This document shows, piece after piece, positions 52,763-63,600 of a stretch of 64,000 bases of DNA. Location: the NCBI GenBank assembly GCA_018432235.1, contig JAHDLO010000022.1, positions 114,194 to 178,193 on the forward strand, read 5' to 3'. The stretch is from Clostridiaceae bacterium. GTDB lineage: Bacteria > Bacillota > Clostridia > Peptostreptococcales > Natronincolaceae. Below the pieces are notes generated by a model that saw only the letters and a list, made by a program, of their open reading frames with translations, ran no database searches and was not told the DNA's origin. How positions within the stretch are numbered: the first letter of the stretch is position 1; every line of letters starts with the position of its first letter. A program made the position numbers and the translations under genes.

Positions 52763-55700
52763 AACGAAAATTCATTTTTACCGTGCCACTTGTATTTTTG
52801 TGCTGTTTGCTCTTTTCTGTCAAGGCATTTGCCGCATCAAGCAGCGATATTGAAATCCTTGTTTCCTCTCCCATAGACAGCCTTGTGAGTGAAAGCGGCA
52901 TGGTAGCAGTGGAGCAGTTTCCGGCAGAAATCCCCATCCATGTCGCGGCCCAAACCGGGGCGCTTAGGGAAATCAAACTGGAATACAACGGTCAGAGCCG
53001 GGAGATCACGCCGGAATATATGATGACCATTGAAAACAAGGAGGCTTGCGGCCCCTACACCATCACGGCTAAAACAGACCAAGGCGCTGTACTCACCATC
53101 ACGGCCAATGTTATCTTTCAGGTTAAAGCCACCTATGACACCCGATACCGCACTATTAGCATGAACGTGAAGGAGATTTATGAGGGCGAAACACTGTTGA
53201 AATCTTTTTCCGAGCCGCAGCGTATCAACCTTGTGAACGCCAACACGGTGGCCGACTATGAACAGGAGCGAATTGCTGCATGGGTCGGCAGATATGACGG
53301 TGGAACTTATATACTAAAAGGCAGCAACGTGGTGGAAATTTATGGCTTTGCCTCCGGCAAGCTATATGGAACCTATGACACCAAGACCGATTTTGAAGAA
53401 CTGACCACCCGTTATGGCTGGACAAAAAAGGCGCATGTTGCCTTTGAAACCATGCGGGACATAGCACTGTCCTATCAGGCTCCTGTCAAAATTGATGTGA
53501 ATGCGGCCTGGTGTGATGAAAGAAAGAAAGAGATTTTCGGGAAGCTCACCGCGCAGGACAAAGGAGTACCGGAACTGCTTTACCCTTATCAGACCACCTC
53601 CGTCACCTTCCATAAGGATGACATCAGGCTGTCCCGCAACTTCCTGTACAAAGGATTGGAATGGGATTACACCCCGGAGAGCGTCGAATACACTGATGGG
53701 GAAAGCAAAACGCAGACGGAAATCACGCAGAAAATCCACTACCTAATCCCTACCGCCGACTTCTATTTCAAATTTAAGGCGCAAGACGGAAACGACCTGT
53801 CGGTGGTCATCCGTGCTCCGGCCACGGTGAATCGCGGTGCGGACTATTCCTTTACTGTTATTTACATGAACAGCGGAAACAGTCCGGCCTACGATGTACC
53901 CATGAAAGGCACGGTAGATGGCATAAGCATTGTGGAAATCCCTATCGAGCAGGACTTTTCACCCAATCAGAGCAAAACCTACACCATTAAGCGCACTGCC
54001 TATACCGCAGCCAATGAAATCCACCTGTGGGCCAACATCGGTGTGCCGGAGGGCTTTATCGACGGGAACCTTGCCAATAACACGGCCACGGCGGTTATTA
54101 AAATTGTTGACCCCGCGCCGGAGCCAACGCCTGACAACCCTGCCGATATGCCGGATAACCCCGACAACCCACCGGAGGAACCACCCGGACAAAAGGAGCC
54201 TTGCGACCTGTCGGCCAGCATTCTTGCCACCCCCACGGTTTATGAGCATGAGGAATACAGCTTTACCGTGAGCTTTACCAATCATTCCGATGTGAAAGTA
54301 GATGTTGCACTCTTACAGGGCAAGAACAACGAAAGCGCCCTGCTGCAAATTCCCGGAACAGCATATTTTGGGCCGCATGAAACCAAATCCTACATCATCA
54401 CTGGCACGGCGGGCAGCGCGGGCGAGGTATATCGTCTGTGGGCGAACGTGGAAACGCCGGAAGGTCTTACGGATGAAAACCCCATCAACAATACCGCCGT
54501 TTCAAGTATTACGGTGATAGAGCGGCCAACCGATACCCCGGATGATCCCGATGAACCGGATGATCCGGATAATCCCGACACCCCCGATGATCCTGACAAC
54601 CCGGATGAACCGGATATTCCGATTTACAATCTGTGCGATGTATGGGTAAACCTGTCATCGCCACCCACGGTGTACGAACGGGAAAACTACAGCTTTACGG
54701 TTTACTTTGCCAACTCCACCGGCAAAACATTGTCCGATGTGCGCCTGAATGTAACTATTGATGGCAAGACGGTTCCTGCCGTGCCTGCCACCTCCAATTT
54801 TAAGGCGTATGAAAAGAAAGTGTATCTGGTGACCAGCACCGCAGGCGAAAAAGGAGTACCTATTCAGATAACGGCGCAGATATTGCCGCCCGTCGGGTAT
54901 GAGGATACAAACCAGAATAACAATCAGGCTTCAGCGGAAATTATGGTGCTGGAAAAACCCTACGATTTAGATGTGCAGCGCATTACCCCTGACCGCTATA
55001 AGGAGAATCAGGCGGTTGTTACCACCGTTAAGGTTGGCAATCGCGGAAGCCTCGATTTTACGCCGGGAGAAAATGTCACCGTGCTGTTTCAAATCCCCGA
55101 ACTATCCTATCAGAAGCGCATCGATGCTATTGTTATGGAAAAAGACACATGGAATGTGATATCCCTGCGATGGGACACCCCCAACGTGCAGGCAGACAAG
55201 GACATTACACTGATTGCCACCATCAACCCGGATAAGACTTTAGGTAATGAAAGCACTGCCGCCAACAACATCTATACCCAAAAGGCGGTCATCCAGAATG
55301 TGACCTATGGAGAACCGGAAGAAAGCCGGGCGCTGCCAGACCCGCCGAAAAGAAATGAGCAGCCCAGAGTAACGTGGTGGGAACAGCGATATGAAAACGG
55401 CCAATTTGTATGGCGTGAGTTTTATGCCGAGCTGAATGTCAGCGCCACGCTGGACTATGATACCAAAGCAAAGGGCTATCTCAAATCCGGCTACGGTTAT
55501 TCCATCAAGGTTAATGCGACCGTAAACACCAATTATGACAAATCGGAGCTAATAACTGCTCCGCAGTCGGCAGAAGTGTATTTGCCGGAATATCGTTATG
55601 AAACCGCAATTCCTTTAATCAAGGAGGGCAGTCAATTTGTTTTCCGGGAGAATCCCGCATCTCCCTTCCGATATAGGAAGCAGTATATCCCGGTCTGGTT

Positions 55701-55848
55701 CCCGGATTTCAGGGATTACATCGTACAGCTTCTTGTCACCGATGTGCATACCCCCGGAGGAACTTTATCCCGATGGATTACCGGAGGAGAGCTTAAAATT
55801 TATGTGGTGGACAGCATGTACGATGATGATGTTACCACGGGAAATTGA
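52759..55848 (+). CDS. Secreted CARDB-repeat surface protein of the ICE
   Basis: 1029 residues. Signal peptide (about 1-26, KFIFTVPLVFLCCLLFSVKA). After an unassigned N-terminal domain (to about 350) come about four CARDB-like beta-sandwich units, recognisable by TVxRGxDYSFTVxxxN and xNNxAxAxIxV pairs, separated by Asp/Pro spacers (at about 452-475 and 588-612). The end has a further domain and no LPXTG or C-terminal anchor. It may be the pilus tip or an adhesion factor for mating pairs. ATGA overlap upstream; prepilin peptidase start 2 nt after its stop. Confidence 0.82.
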   Translation: MKRKFIFTVPLVFLCCLLFSVKAFAASSSDIEILVSSPIDSLVSESGMVAVEQFPAEIPIHVAAQTGALREIKLEYNGQSREITPEYMMTIENKEACGPYTITAKTDQGAVLTITANVIFQVKATYDTRYRTISMNVKEIYEGETLLKSFSEPQRINLVNANTVADYEQERIAAWVGRYDGGTYILKGSNVVEIYGFASGKLYGTYDTKTDFEELTTRYGWTKKAHVAFETMRDIALSYQAPVKIDVNAAWCDERKKEIFGKLTAQDKGVPELLYPYQTTSVTFHKDDIRLSRNFLYKGLEWDYTPESVEYTDGESKTQTEITQKIHYLIPTADFYFKFKAQDGNDLSVVIRAPATVNRGADYSFTVIYMNSGNSPAYDVPMKGTVDGISIVEIPIEQDFSPNQSKTYTIKRTAYTAANEIHLWANIGVPEGFIDGNLANNTATAVIKIVDPAPEPTPDNPADMPDNPDNPPEEPPGQKEPCDLSASILATPTVYEHEEYSFTVSFTNHSDVKVDVALLQGKNNESALLQIPGTAYFGPHETKSYIITGTAGSAGEVYRLWANVETPEGLTDENPINNTAVSSITVIERPTDTPDDPDEPDDPDNPDTPDDPDNPDEPDIPIYNLCDVWVNLSSPPTVYERENYSFTVYFANSTGKTLSDVRLNVTIDGKTVPAVPATSNFKAYEKKVYLVTSTAGEKGVPIQITAQILPPVGYEDTNQNNNQASAEIMVLEKPYDLDVQRITPDRYKENQAVVTTVKVGNRGSLDFTPGENVTVLFQIPELSYQKRIDAIVMEKDTWNVISLRWDTPNVQADKDITLIATINPDKTLGNESTAANNIYTQKAVIQNVTYGEPEESRALPDPPKRNEQPRVTWWEQRYENGQFVWREFYAELNVSATLDYDTKAKGYLKSGYGYSIKVNATVNTNYDKSELITAPQSAEVYLPEYRYETAIPLIKEGSQFVFRENPASPFRYRKQYIPVWFPDFRDYIVQLLVTDVHTPGGTLSRWITGGELKIYVVDSMYDDDVTTGN

Positions 55849-55849
55849 T

Positions 55850-56260
55850 ATGGCATTGCTGCTCTGTGCCATTCCACTTGTGTGGGCAGCCATCACCGAT
55901 TTTAGAAAGCGGATTATTCCCGATTGGACTTGGATTGCAATCCTCCTGATCGGCGGCGTATCCGCTTTTCTTTTGTCATATCCTACCCTGGCTCAGCGGA
56001 TTGCGGGATTTATGCTGCCGGGTATCTGTCTGCTGTTTCTTGCCATGAAATGCGGCGGCGTGGGCGGCGGTGACATCAAGCTGACGACGGCGATGGGCTT
56101 TTACTTCGGCCTGAACGGACTTGCATTCATCCTCTTTTTTGCCCTGCTTCCCGCCTGCATCTATGGGTTGGCTACGCGGCAAAGGAGCGTACCGCTGGCC
56201 GTATTTTTGTGCATCGGCTTTTTTGCTTATGTCGGTGTTCTTTATATAGTCGGACTTTAA
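55850..56260 (+). CDS. Type IV prepilin peptidase (A24), short form
   Basis: 136 residues with about five hydrophobic helices. The two catalytic Asp regions are seen: AITDFRKRIIPDWTW and GGVGGGDIKLTTAMG (the GxGD motif). No N-terminal methylase domain, as in TadV/CpaA. ATG 55850 lacks a ribosome site but sits 1 nt after the TGA of the CARDB gene, suggesting coupled translation. It would cleave the two pilin-like proteins. Confidence 0.85.
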   Translation: MALLLCAIPLVWAAITDFRKRIIPDWTWIAILLIGGVSAFLLSYPTLAQRIAGFMLPGICLLFLAMKCGGVGGGDIKLTTAMGFYFGLNGLAFILFFALLPACIYGLATRQRSVPLAVFLCIGFFAYVGVLYIVGL

Positions 56261-56279
56261 ATAAAAGGAGGTGTTTTTG

Positions 56280-56369
56280 GTGGAGCTGAAAGCCATTTTA
56301 GCCATCGTGCTTTGTCTGGTGATTATCGGCGGCGCGGTGTATCTGCACATCAAGCGAAAAAAGAAATAA
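56280..56369 (+). CDS. 29-residue single-helix membrane peptide
   Basis: GTG 56280 behind AAAAGGAGGTG (56263-56273). The sequence is one hydrophobic helix (ILAIVLCLVIIGGAVYL) with a basic end HIKRKKK. A positively charged cytoplasmic tail and strong ribosome site favour a real small protein in the pilus operon. Function unknown. Confidence 0.55.
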   Translation: MELKAILAIVLCLVIIGGAVYLHIKRKKK

Positions 56370-56438
56370 CGGATGGGCGGCAAAAGGGGCGGGAAACTGT
56401 CCCTTTCTGTCTGCCCATAGATAGGAGTGAGAATTAAA

Positions 56439-57047
56439 ATGGATGATGAAAAACGCATGGTGGATACCTACGAGGTGAAACACGCCATCCATGTTGGAGA
56501 TAAAGAAATTCTTTTTACGGTGGACGATACAAAAACCGATTATCCGTACATGGTGTGCAACTGCACCTGGGATAACCCATTGGGTATTGATCACTATTTC
56601 AATGCCGCAGCAAGCGCGGACTATGTGGAAATGATGACCGAGTTCACCGACCGCGTGATGGCGCAGCTTGAAGCGGTCAAAGCGGAACGGGACAAAATAT
56701 CCATCCCACAGGAGCCTTTCACTTTGGAGCATTGTATCCCGAATGATTACGGAGAGAGTATTGAAAACAAAGTGGTGGTAATTCGAGCAGAGCGCCTGCG
56801 CTCTGAATACCGTACCGCCGACAAGCAGCTTGCTCTGACCACGGGCGGCTTTGGCACTCATGCCAATTCCAGAGGCCGGGCGGTCTATACCGTCAACCTC
56901 TATTCCGGCAAGGAAGCCCGCTGGAACCGGGAGGATATTTTGGGCACGGTCAAGCCGGAGCATATGCCGGATTGGGCAAAGGAACGGCTAAAGCAGATAC
57001 AGGCCGGGCAGCAGGCGAAGCACAAGAAACGGGAACAGGAGCGATAA
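56439..57047 (+). CDS. ICE protein of unknown function
   Basis: 202 residues from ATG 56439 behind ATAGGAGTGAG (56420-56430). Acidic N-terminal half with EVKHAIHVGDKEILFTVD, C-terminal basic/Gln-rich. Proteins of this kind are regular ICE cargo between the pilus block and the large helicase; I do not recognise a family name. Confidence 0.72.
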   Translation: MDDEKRMVDTYEVKHAIHVGDKEILFTVDDTKTDYPYMVCNCTWDNPLGIDHYFNAAASADYVEMMTEFTDRVMAQLEAVKAERDKISIPQEPFTLEHCIPNDYGESIENKVVVIRAERLRSEYRTADKQLALTTGGFGTHANSRGRAVYTVNLYSGKEARWNREDILGTVKPEHMPDWAKERLKQIQAGQQAKHKKREQER

Positions 57048-57060
57048 GGAGGCTTGAGCT

Positions 57061-57357
57061 ATGGAAAAGGAAATCAACGCCGGATATACCATCACCGACC
57101 GGTTGACCGTTGGAAACGCAGAATTCGTTATCGGACAACGCGATACGGCTCCCGCGCAGTTTGTCACATGGAAATGCAGAAAGGGCGAAAAGGATTACTT
57201 TTGGGGCCATTACCTGGGCGACCGCCTGACCGCCCTTGAGGATTTATGCAAGCGCGCGCTGGAGGAAGTTGAGCATCTGCGCCTTCTTCAGCAGGATCAG
57301 AACCGCAACACAAGGCTGGAGCCGCTTGTCAAAAAGCGCCATGAGCCGGAGCGATAA
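57061..57357 (+). CDS. ICE protein of unknown function
   Basis: 98 residues; ATG 57061 behind TAAGGAGG (57046-57053). Short beta-rich N-terminus (ITDRLTVGNAEFVIGQ), C-terminal helix with many Glu, Leu and Arg. A family is not recognised. It is 13 nt after the previous gene. Confidence 0.68.
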   Translation: MEKEINAGYTITDRLTVGNAEFVIGQRDTAPAQFVTWKCRKGEKDYFWGHYLGDRLTALEDLCKRALEEVEHLRLLQQDQNRNTRLEPLVKKRHEPER

Positions 57358-57381
57358 GTCGCGTTGTTAAGGAGGGAGAAC

Positions 57382-57648
57382 ATGAGCGATCTGACAAGAT
57401 ACAAACTGTACGCGGGGCTTCATACCCCTGCCGCCGCAAAGCTATTGTACTGTTATCTTTGGGATATATCGGGAGGCCCCCATAACAGCGTGGTCATATC
57501 GGTAAAAAATCTTGTGAAGGATATGGGGCTTTCCCGCTCGGCCACAAGCCAAAATCTGCACCGTCTGGAGAATTTGGGCATGATCGGGATTGTTCCCCGG
57601 TACACCGAGGACAGCGACAGGCTCTCAAACCAATACAATTTGAAATGA
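57382..57648 (+). CDS. Winged-helix replication/regulatory protein
   Basis: 88 residues from ATG 57382, behind AAGGAGGGAG (57369-57378). A winged helix-turn-helix (MGLSRSATSQNLHRLENLGM) covers the C-terminal half. It is short for a replication initiator; a regulator of the methylase/helicase gene or of transfer is possible. The large gene follows 13 nt later. Confidence 0.72.
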   Translation: MSDLTRYKLYAGLHTPAAAKLLYCYLWDISGGPHNSVVISVKNLVKDMGLSRSATSQNLHRLENLGMIGIVPRYTEDSDRLSNQYNLK

Positions 57649-57661
57649 AGGAGGGATAAGG

Positions 57662-60600
57662 TTGGCAACAAAACTGCAACTGATTACGGAGCTTTCGGAA
57701 AGGACGACCCACGCTGTCGTGAAAAATCCTGTCAACTGGACTGCCTTTCTGAAAACGGCGGCGTGGAACTACAAATACCCCTTTCAGGATCAGCTTTTAA
57801 TTTATGCGCAGCGCCCCAACGCAACGGCCTGCGCCGAAATAGACCTATGGAATCAGAAGCTGGGCCGATGGGTAAACCGGGGCGCAAAGGGCATCGCCCT
57901 CCTTGACGACAGTGGGAGCCGCCTTGCCCTGCGCCATGTGTTTGATGTGTCGGATACCAACAGCCGCCAGAACCGCCCCATTACTCTTTGGACGGTGCAG
58001 GACAGATATGCAGGGGCTGTCGTGGAAACGCTGGAAAATACCTTTGGCGATCTGGATGACAAAAGCGAATTGCCTGCCGTGCTGGTTTCCGCCGCCCGCA
58101 ATGCCGTGCACGATAATTTCACCGACTATCTCTCCGAACTGATGGACTTTAAGGAAAACAGCTTTTTGGAGGAACTGGACGACCTGAACGTGGAAGTCAT
58201 CTTCAAGGACATGCTGAAAAACTCCGTCACCTACATACTCTTAGTCCGCTGCGGCTACCCCGCTGACGAATATCTGTCCTTTGAAGATTTTCAGGGCATT
58301 GTCAACTTCAATACGCTGGATACTGTTTCCCGTTTGGGAGCCGCCACCAGTGATATTTCTGAAATGCTCCTGCGGGAAATCGGCACTACGGTCAAGGAAC
58401 TGCAAATTGCGGAGAAAAAACAAATCCGTACCTTTGCAAAAAATCAGAATGCGCGGCACAATGAAAGCGTAAAGCAAAATATAAATTCTGAAAGGAATGG
58501 TGAATATGGAACTGACCTACACGATGCAGGGCGATTACCTGATCCCCGACCTGACGCTGCTGGAGGAAGAAACGCACATCGGCAAATATGGGATGTTGCG
58601 CAAAACATATCTGAAAAACCACAGGAAAGGGATGTACGCCAGCCTGATGCTGTCGGGCAAGCTGAACAGCCACCTGTCAGAGATCGACCGGACAGCGAGG
58701 GAGCGCGTCGAGAGAATCGCAGTGAAGCTCCTGGCGAACAGCCCCGCGCCGGACAAAGCGACCGACCCGATGGGCTGGACGGGGCACATGAACAGCTTGA
58801 AGCATCAGGCGGAGGAAACGGTACTGACGGAGCTGATTTACAATTAGCATGGTATGACCGGAGAACGGAGGACAAAAGTCTTCCGTTTTTTCATACCGAC
58901 GTTATGATTAAGGAAATCCTGCGATCCACCCCTCACCTCAAGGCCACAAAGCAGGAAATCGCGGATTTTTATACCGCCAATGAGGATCGGGATGAGCGCA
59001 CCGCATATATCAAGGGCGTTTTCAATAACGACTACACAGAGTTGCTGATAAATGGGAATCACCGTGTCGGGTACAAAACCTATCAGAATGTCCTGCATTT
59101 GTGGGAGGGCAGTTATGCCGCCAGAACTTCACAGAGCTATTACGATTGGGGTGTAATTGCCAATTATTATGGCAGTATGCTCCTTTTCAATGAGCTTTTG
59201 GATGAACCGGCGCAGCCCTCTGAACAGCAGCAAATTACATTGATTGGGCAAACGGAGAGCGAAAAAGCCTCCGCTTTTTCTATGCCACAGGAAGCCATTG
59301 ACGCGATCCTGCGGCAAGGAAGCGGAGTGCAGGACGGCAAGTACCGGATTTATCTGCAATTTCAGAAGAACGCCTCTGCAAAGGAAAATGCCGACTTTCT
59401 GAAAAACGAATACGGCATCGGCGGACGTGGGCCTGCCCTGACCGGCACAGATATTGACGAGTGGCACGACGGTAAAGGCATTGCCTTTACCAGCCATCAA
59501 TACATCGGGCTGGATGCAAAAATCATTCTGCCCTGGGCAAATGTACAAAAACGCATTGGTGAGCTGATTGCCGCCGACCGCTACCTGAACCGCAAGGAAC
59601 AGGAGCATTTGCCAGCCTATCAGCAGGAGCAGGAGGAACGCCGCCAGCAGCTTGCCGAGGTAGCCTATGCTCATGAAATCCTGAACCACGAACCGGCTCC
59701 CTCTGAATCGGAGCCACCATCACGGGAGAACGCGCACTATGCCTTTTCACTTGGCGATACGGTATTTCTTGGCGCGGATGAATATGAAGTTTTTTCCTTT
59801 GATGAAAGCACGGTATATCTCCGTGATGCGCAATTCCCTCTGTTTAGCAAGGAGCTTGCGCGGAATGATTTTAACCGGATGCTACGGGAAAATCCATTAA
59901 ATGACCACCTTATTACAACTGAACAGGAAGCCCCTACCGCTCCTGCGGAGCAACCAGCCGAGAAAGAACAGTCACAAACTCCCCGTGCATTGTACCGGAG
60001 ATACCTGCCGGAAATGGTCAACCGGGTACAGCAAGACGAGATATTTCCCTATCTCCGTGACCGGGACACCGACCTGGACAGCGCCAAGCAGGAACTTGAC
60101 GAAGCTATTGACCGCATTGCTCTTTCCATGCGGGAGAAACATCCGGCCTTTTATGAAGCCTATACCACGCAGACACAGTTTAGAGAATGGCTTGCCGAGG
60201 ACATATTTCAGCGAACCTATCAGGATTACCTGACGGAAACAAGGGATACCGTCACCATCCACGCCGATGACCCTAATGCCCCGCCGTGGGTACGGGAAAC
60301 CGGCGATGTGGCCATCACGCAAGAGGGAGATACGGTCACCATTGACAGCGACGGCGAAGATGAAAAATCCTATGTGGAATTTAATGTGGAGCTGCCGGAC
60401 GGTCAAGCCGGAGAAGCGGAAAAGCAACCAGCCGAAAAAGAAATAGCTGTGGGCGTGGAATTTGCTATCGAGGACCGGCGTTACATCATTGATGCTATCA
60501 ACGAGGAAGCCGGAACGGTCAGCCTGAGGGATATTACTTTCAAGCAAAACACAGGCTTCCCGATTTTTCGCAGGGAAAGCATTGAGTATGTGCGCAGCAT

Positions 60601-63600
60601 TTTGGCGCAATCAAAAGAACCAATATGGAGAAAAACAAAGAGCGGCGAAGTTTCTAAAGTCATTATCGACCTTATGCCGGAAACGCCAAAGCAGCCCCGC
60701 GTCAATTTTGTTATCACCGATGATGATTTGGGACACGGCGGTCAAAAAACCAAGTATGGCTATAACGTTGCCGCCATCCGGCTATTGAACCAATTGGAGG
60801 AACAAAACCGTCTTGCCATGCCGGAGGAACAGGAAATTCTGTCCCGATACGTCGGTTGGGGCGGTTTGCCGCAGGTATTTGATGAACAGAACAGCCAGTG
60901 GGCAAAAGAATATGCCGAACTGAAGGAACTGCTTGACGAGGATGAATACATCTCTGCACAGGCTTCTACCTTAAACGCTCATTACACATCGCCCACTGTC
61001 ATCAAAGCCATGTACGCCTGCCTTGCCAACATGGGCTTTCAGACAGGCAATATTTTGGAACCTGCTTGCGGCATAGGCAACTTTTTCGGTCTTGTGCCGG
61101 AAAGTATGACAAAATCCAAGCTGTACGGAATTGAATTGGACAGCATCACGGGCCGGATTGCCAAGCAGATTTACCAGCAGGTCAACATCGCGGTGCAGGG
61201 CTTTGAGGAAACCAACCTGCCCGACAGCTTTTTCGACCTTGCCATCGGCAATGTACCATTTGGCAGCTACGGCATCGCAGACAAAAAGTACGATAAGCAC
61301 AAGTTTTACATTCATGACTACTTTTTTGCCAAAACCTTAGACAAAGTGCGGCCTGGGGGCATTATTGCCTTTGTGACCTCCAAGGGTACGATGGATAAGC
61401 AAAACCCCGAAGTCCGCAAATACATCGCGCAGCGGGCCGAGCTTTTGGGTGCTGTCCGGCTCCCTAATAATGCGTTTTTTGCCAATGCAGGTACAGAAGT
61501 TACAACCGACATTCTATTCCTGCAAAAGCGTGACCGTGTGATTGACATTGAACCGGATTGGGTACACCTTTCCACCACCGAAGACAGAGTACCTGTCAAC
61601 CAATATTTTGCCGACAATCCCGACATGATGCTGGGCACGATGGCCTTTGACGAGCGGATGTACGGCAATCGCAATGAAACCACCTGTAATCCCCATGAGG
61701 ATGCCGACCTTGCCGAACTGCTCCGGGAAGCGATGGAGAATATCCATGCGGAGATCACCGAATACGAGTTGGATGAGCTATCTGACGATGTGGATACCTC
61801 TATCCCGGCAGATCCAAATGTTCGCAATTTCAGCTACACAATTATAGATGGAACCATTTACTACCGGGAAAACAGCAAGATGAACCGCGTGGAAACCTCT
61901 GTCACGGCGGAAGGCCGCATCAAGGGCATGATCGCAATCCGGGACTGTGTTCGGGAACTCATTGAGTACCAGACCGAGGATTACAGCAATGAGGCCATTC
62001 AATCACAGCAGCGCAAGCTGAATCGTTTATATGACGCTTTTACCGCCAAATACGGACTGTTAAACAGCCGCGGCAACAACATGGCGTTTGCGGATGACAG
62101 CTCTTACTGCCTGCTCTGCTCCCTGGAAATCTTGGACGAGAACGGTGATCTGGAGCGCAAAGCGGATATGTTCACAAAGCGTACCATCCGGCAGCGCACC
62201 ACCGTGACCCATGTGGATACCGCCACCGAAGCACTGGCGATCTCCATAGCGGAAAAAGCCTGTGTAGATATGGGCTTCATGCAAAGCCTGACGGGGCTTT
62301 CCGAGGAACAGCTTGTGAAAGATCTGGAAGGCGTCGTATTCCGCAATCCCACCCATTTTAACAATGATGGCGTCATTCAATACGAAACAGCGGACGCTTA
62401 TCTCTCCGGCAATGTGCGGGAAAAGCTGCAAACTGTCCGGCAGTTTGCCGAAATGCACCCTGACCTTTACGGTATCAATGTTACGGCTCTGGAAGTGGTG
62501 CAGCCAAAGGATTTGGACGCTTCCGAAATTGATGTACGTCTGGGCGCGACCTGGCTTCCCCCGGATGTGGTCAAGGACTTCATGCTTGAACTGCTGGAAA
62601 CTCCTTATATGTATCGGCGCTACATCGACGTTTTCTACTCCACCTATACCGCCAACTGGAACGTTAAGGGCAAAAACGATGACCGCAGTGATAACATCAA
62701 GGCCAATGTTACCTATGGCACCAAGCGTATCAACGCCTACAAGATTATCGAGGACACCCTTAATCTGCGGGATGTGCGCATCTTTGATACCGTCTATGAG
62801 GACGGCAATGAAAAGCGCATTCTGAACAAAAAGGAAACCGCCATTGCCCAACAAAAACAGGAAGCCATTAAGGAGGCGTTCCAAGGCTGGATATGGAAGA
62901 AGCCCGAACGCCGCGAACGGCTGACAAGGCTCTACAACGACCGCTTTAATTCCGTCCGTCCCCGCGAATACGACGGCAGCCATATCCGTTTTACAGGCAT
63001 GAACCCGGAAATCTCCCTGCGAAAGCATCAGGTGGATGCGGTGGCACACATTCTGTATGGCGGTAATACCCTGCTGGCGCATTGCGTGGGTGCGGGCAAG
63101 ACCTATGAAATGACGGCGGCTGCAATGGAAAGCAAACATTTAGGGCTGTGCAACAAAAGCATGTTTGTTGTGCCGAACCATCTGACAGAGCAATGGGCCG
63201 GGGAGTTTTTGCAGCTTTACCCATCGGCCAACATCCTTGTGGCCACCAAAAAGGACTTTGAAACCAAGAACCGCAAGAAGTTTTGCGCCCGCATTGCCAC
63301 CGGCGACTATGATGCAGTGATTATCGGGCACAGCCAGTTTGAGAAAATCCCCATCTCCGCAGAGCGGCAAAAGCACCAGTTACAGGATCAGATTGCGGAA
63401 ATCACCAGCGGCATCCGGGAACTGAAAGAGGAAAAAGGCGAGCGTTACGCCATTAAGCAGCTTGAAAAGACCAAAAAGACATTAAAGCTCAAACTGGATA
63501 AACTCAACGACACCAGCCGCAAGGATGATGTTGTGACCTTTGAGGAATTGGGTGTTGACCGCCTGTTTGTGGATGAGGCGGATTTTTACAAGAACCTTTT

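Noticed and set aside
54120..54630. Asp/Pro repeat blocks in the CARDB gene as a DNA repeat element
   Set aside because: They encode in-frame linkers between beta-sandwich domains; no mobile-element feature.
62364..62825. 153-codon plus-strand frame inside the helicase gene
   Set aside because: Unlike the TnpV ORF it has no ribosome site, no family resemblance, and the helicase sequence there is the conserved methylase/helicase core.
62060..63139. 359-codon open frame on the minus strand opposite the helicase gene
   Set aside because: No ribosome site and no recognisable family; it mirrors a strongly coding frame in GC-richer DNA, a known source of long shadow frames.
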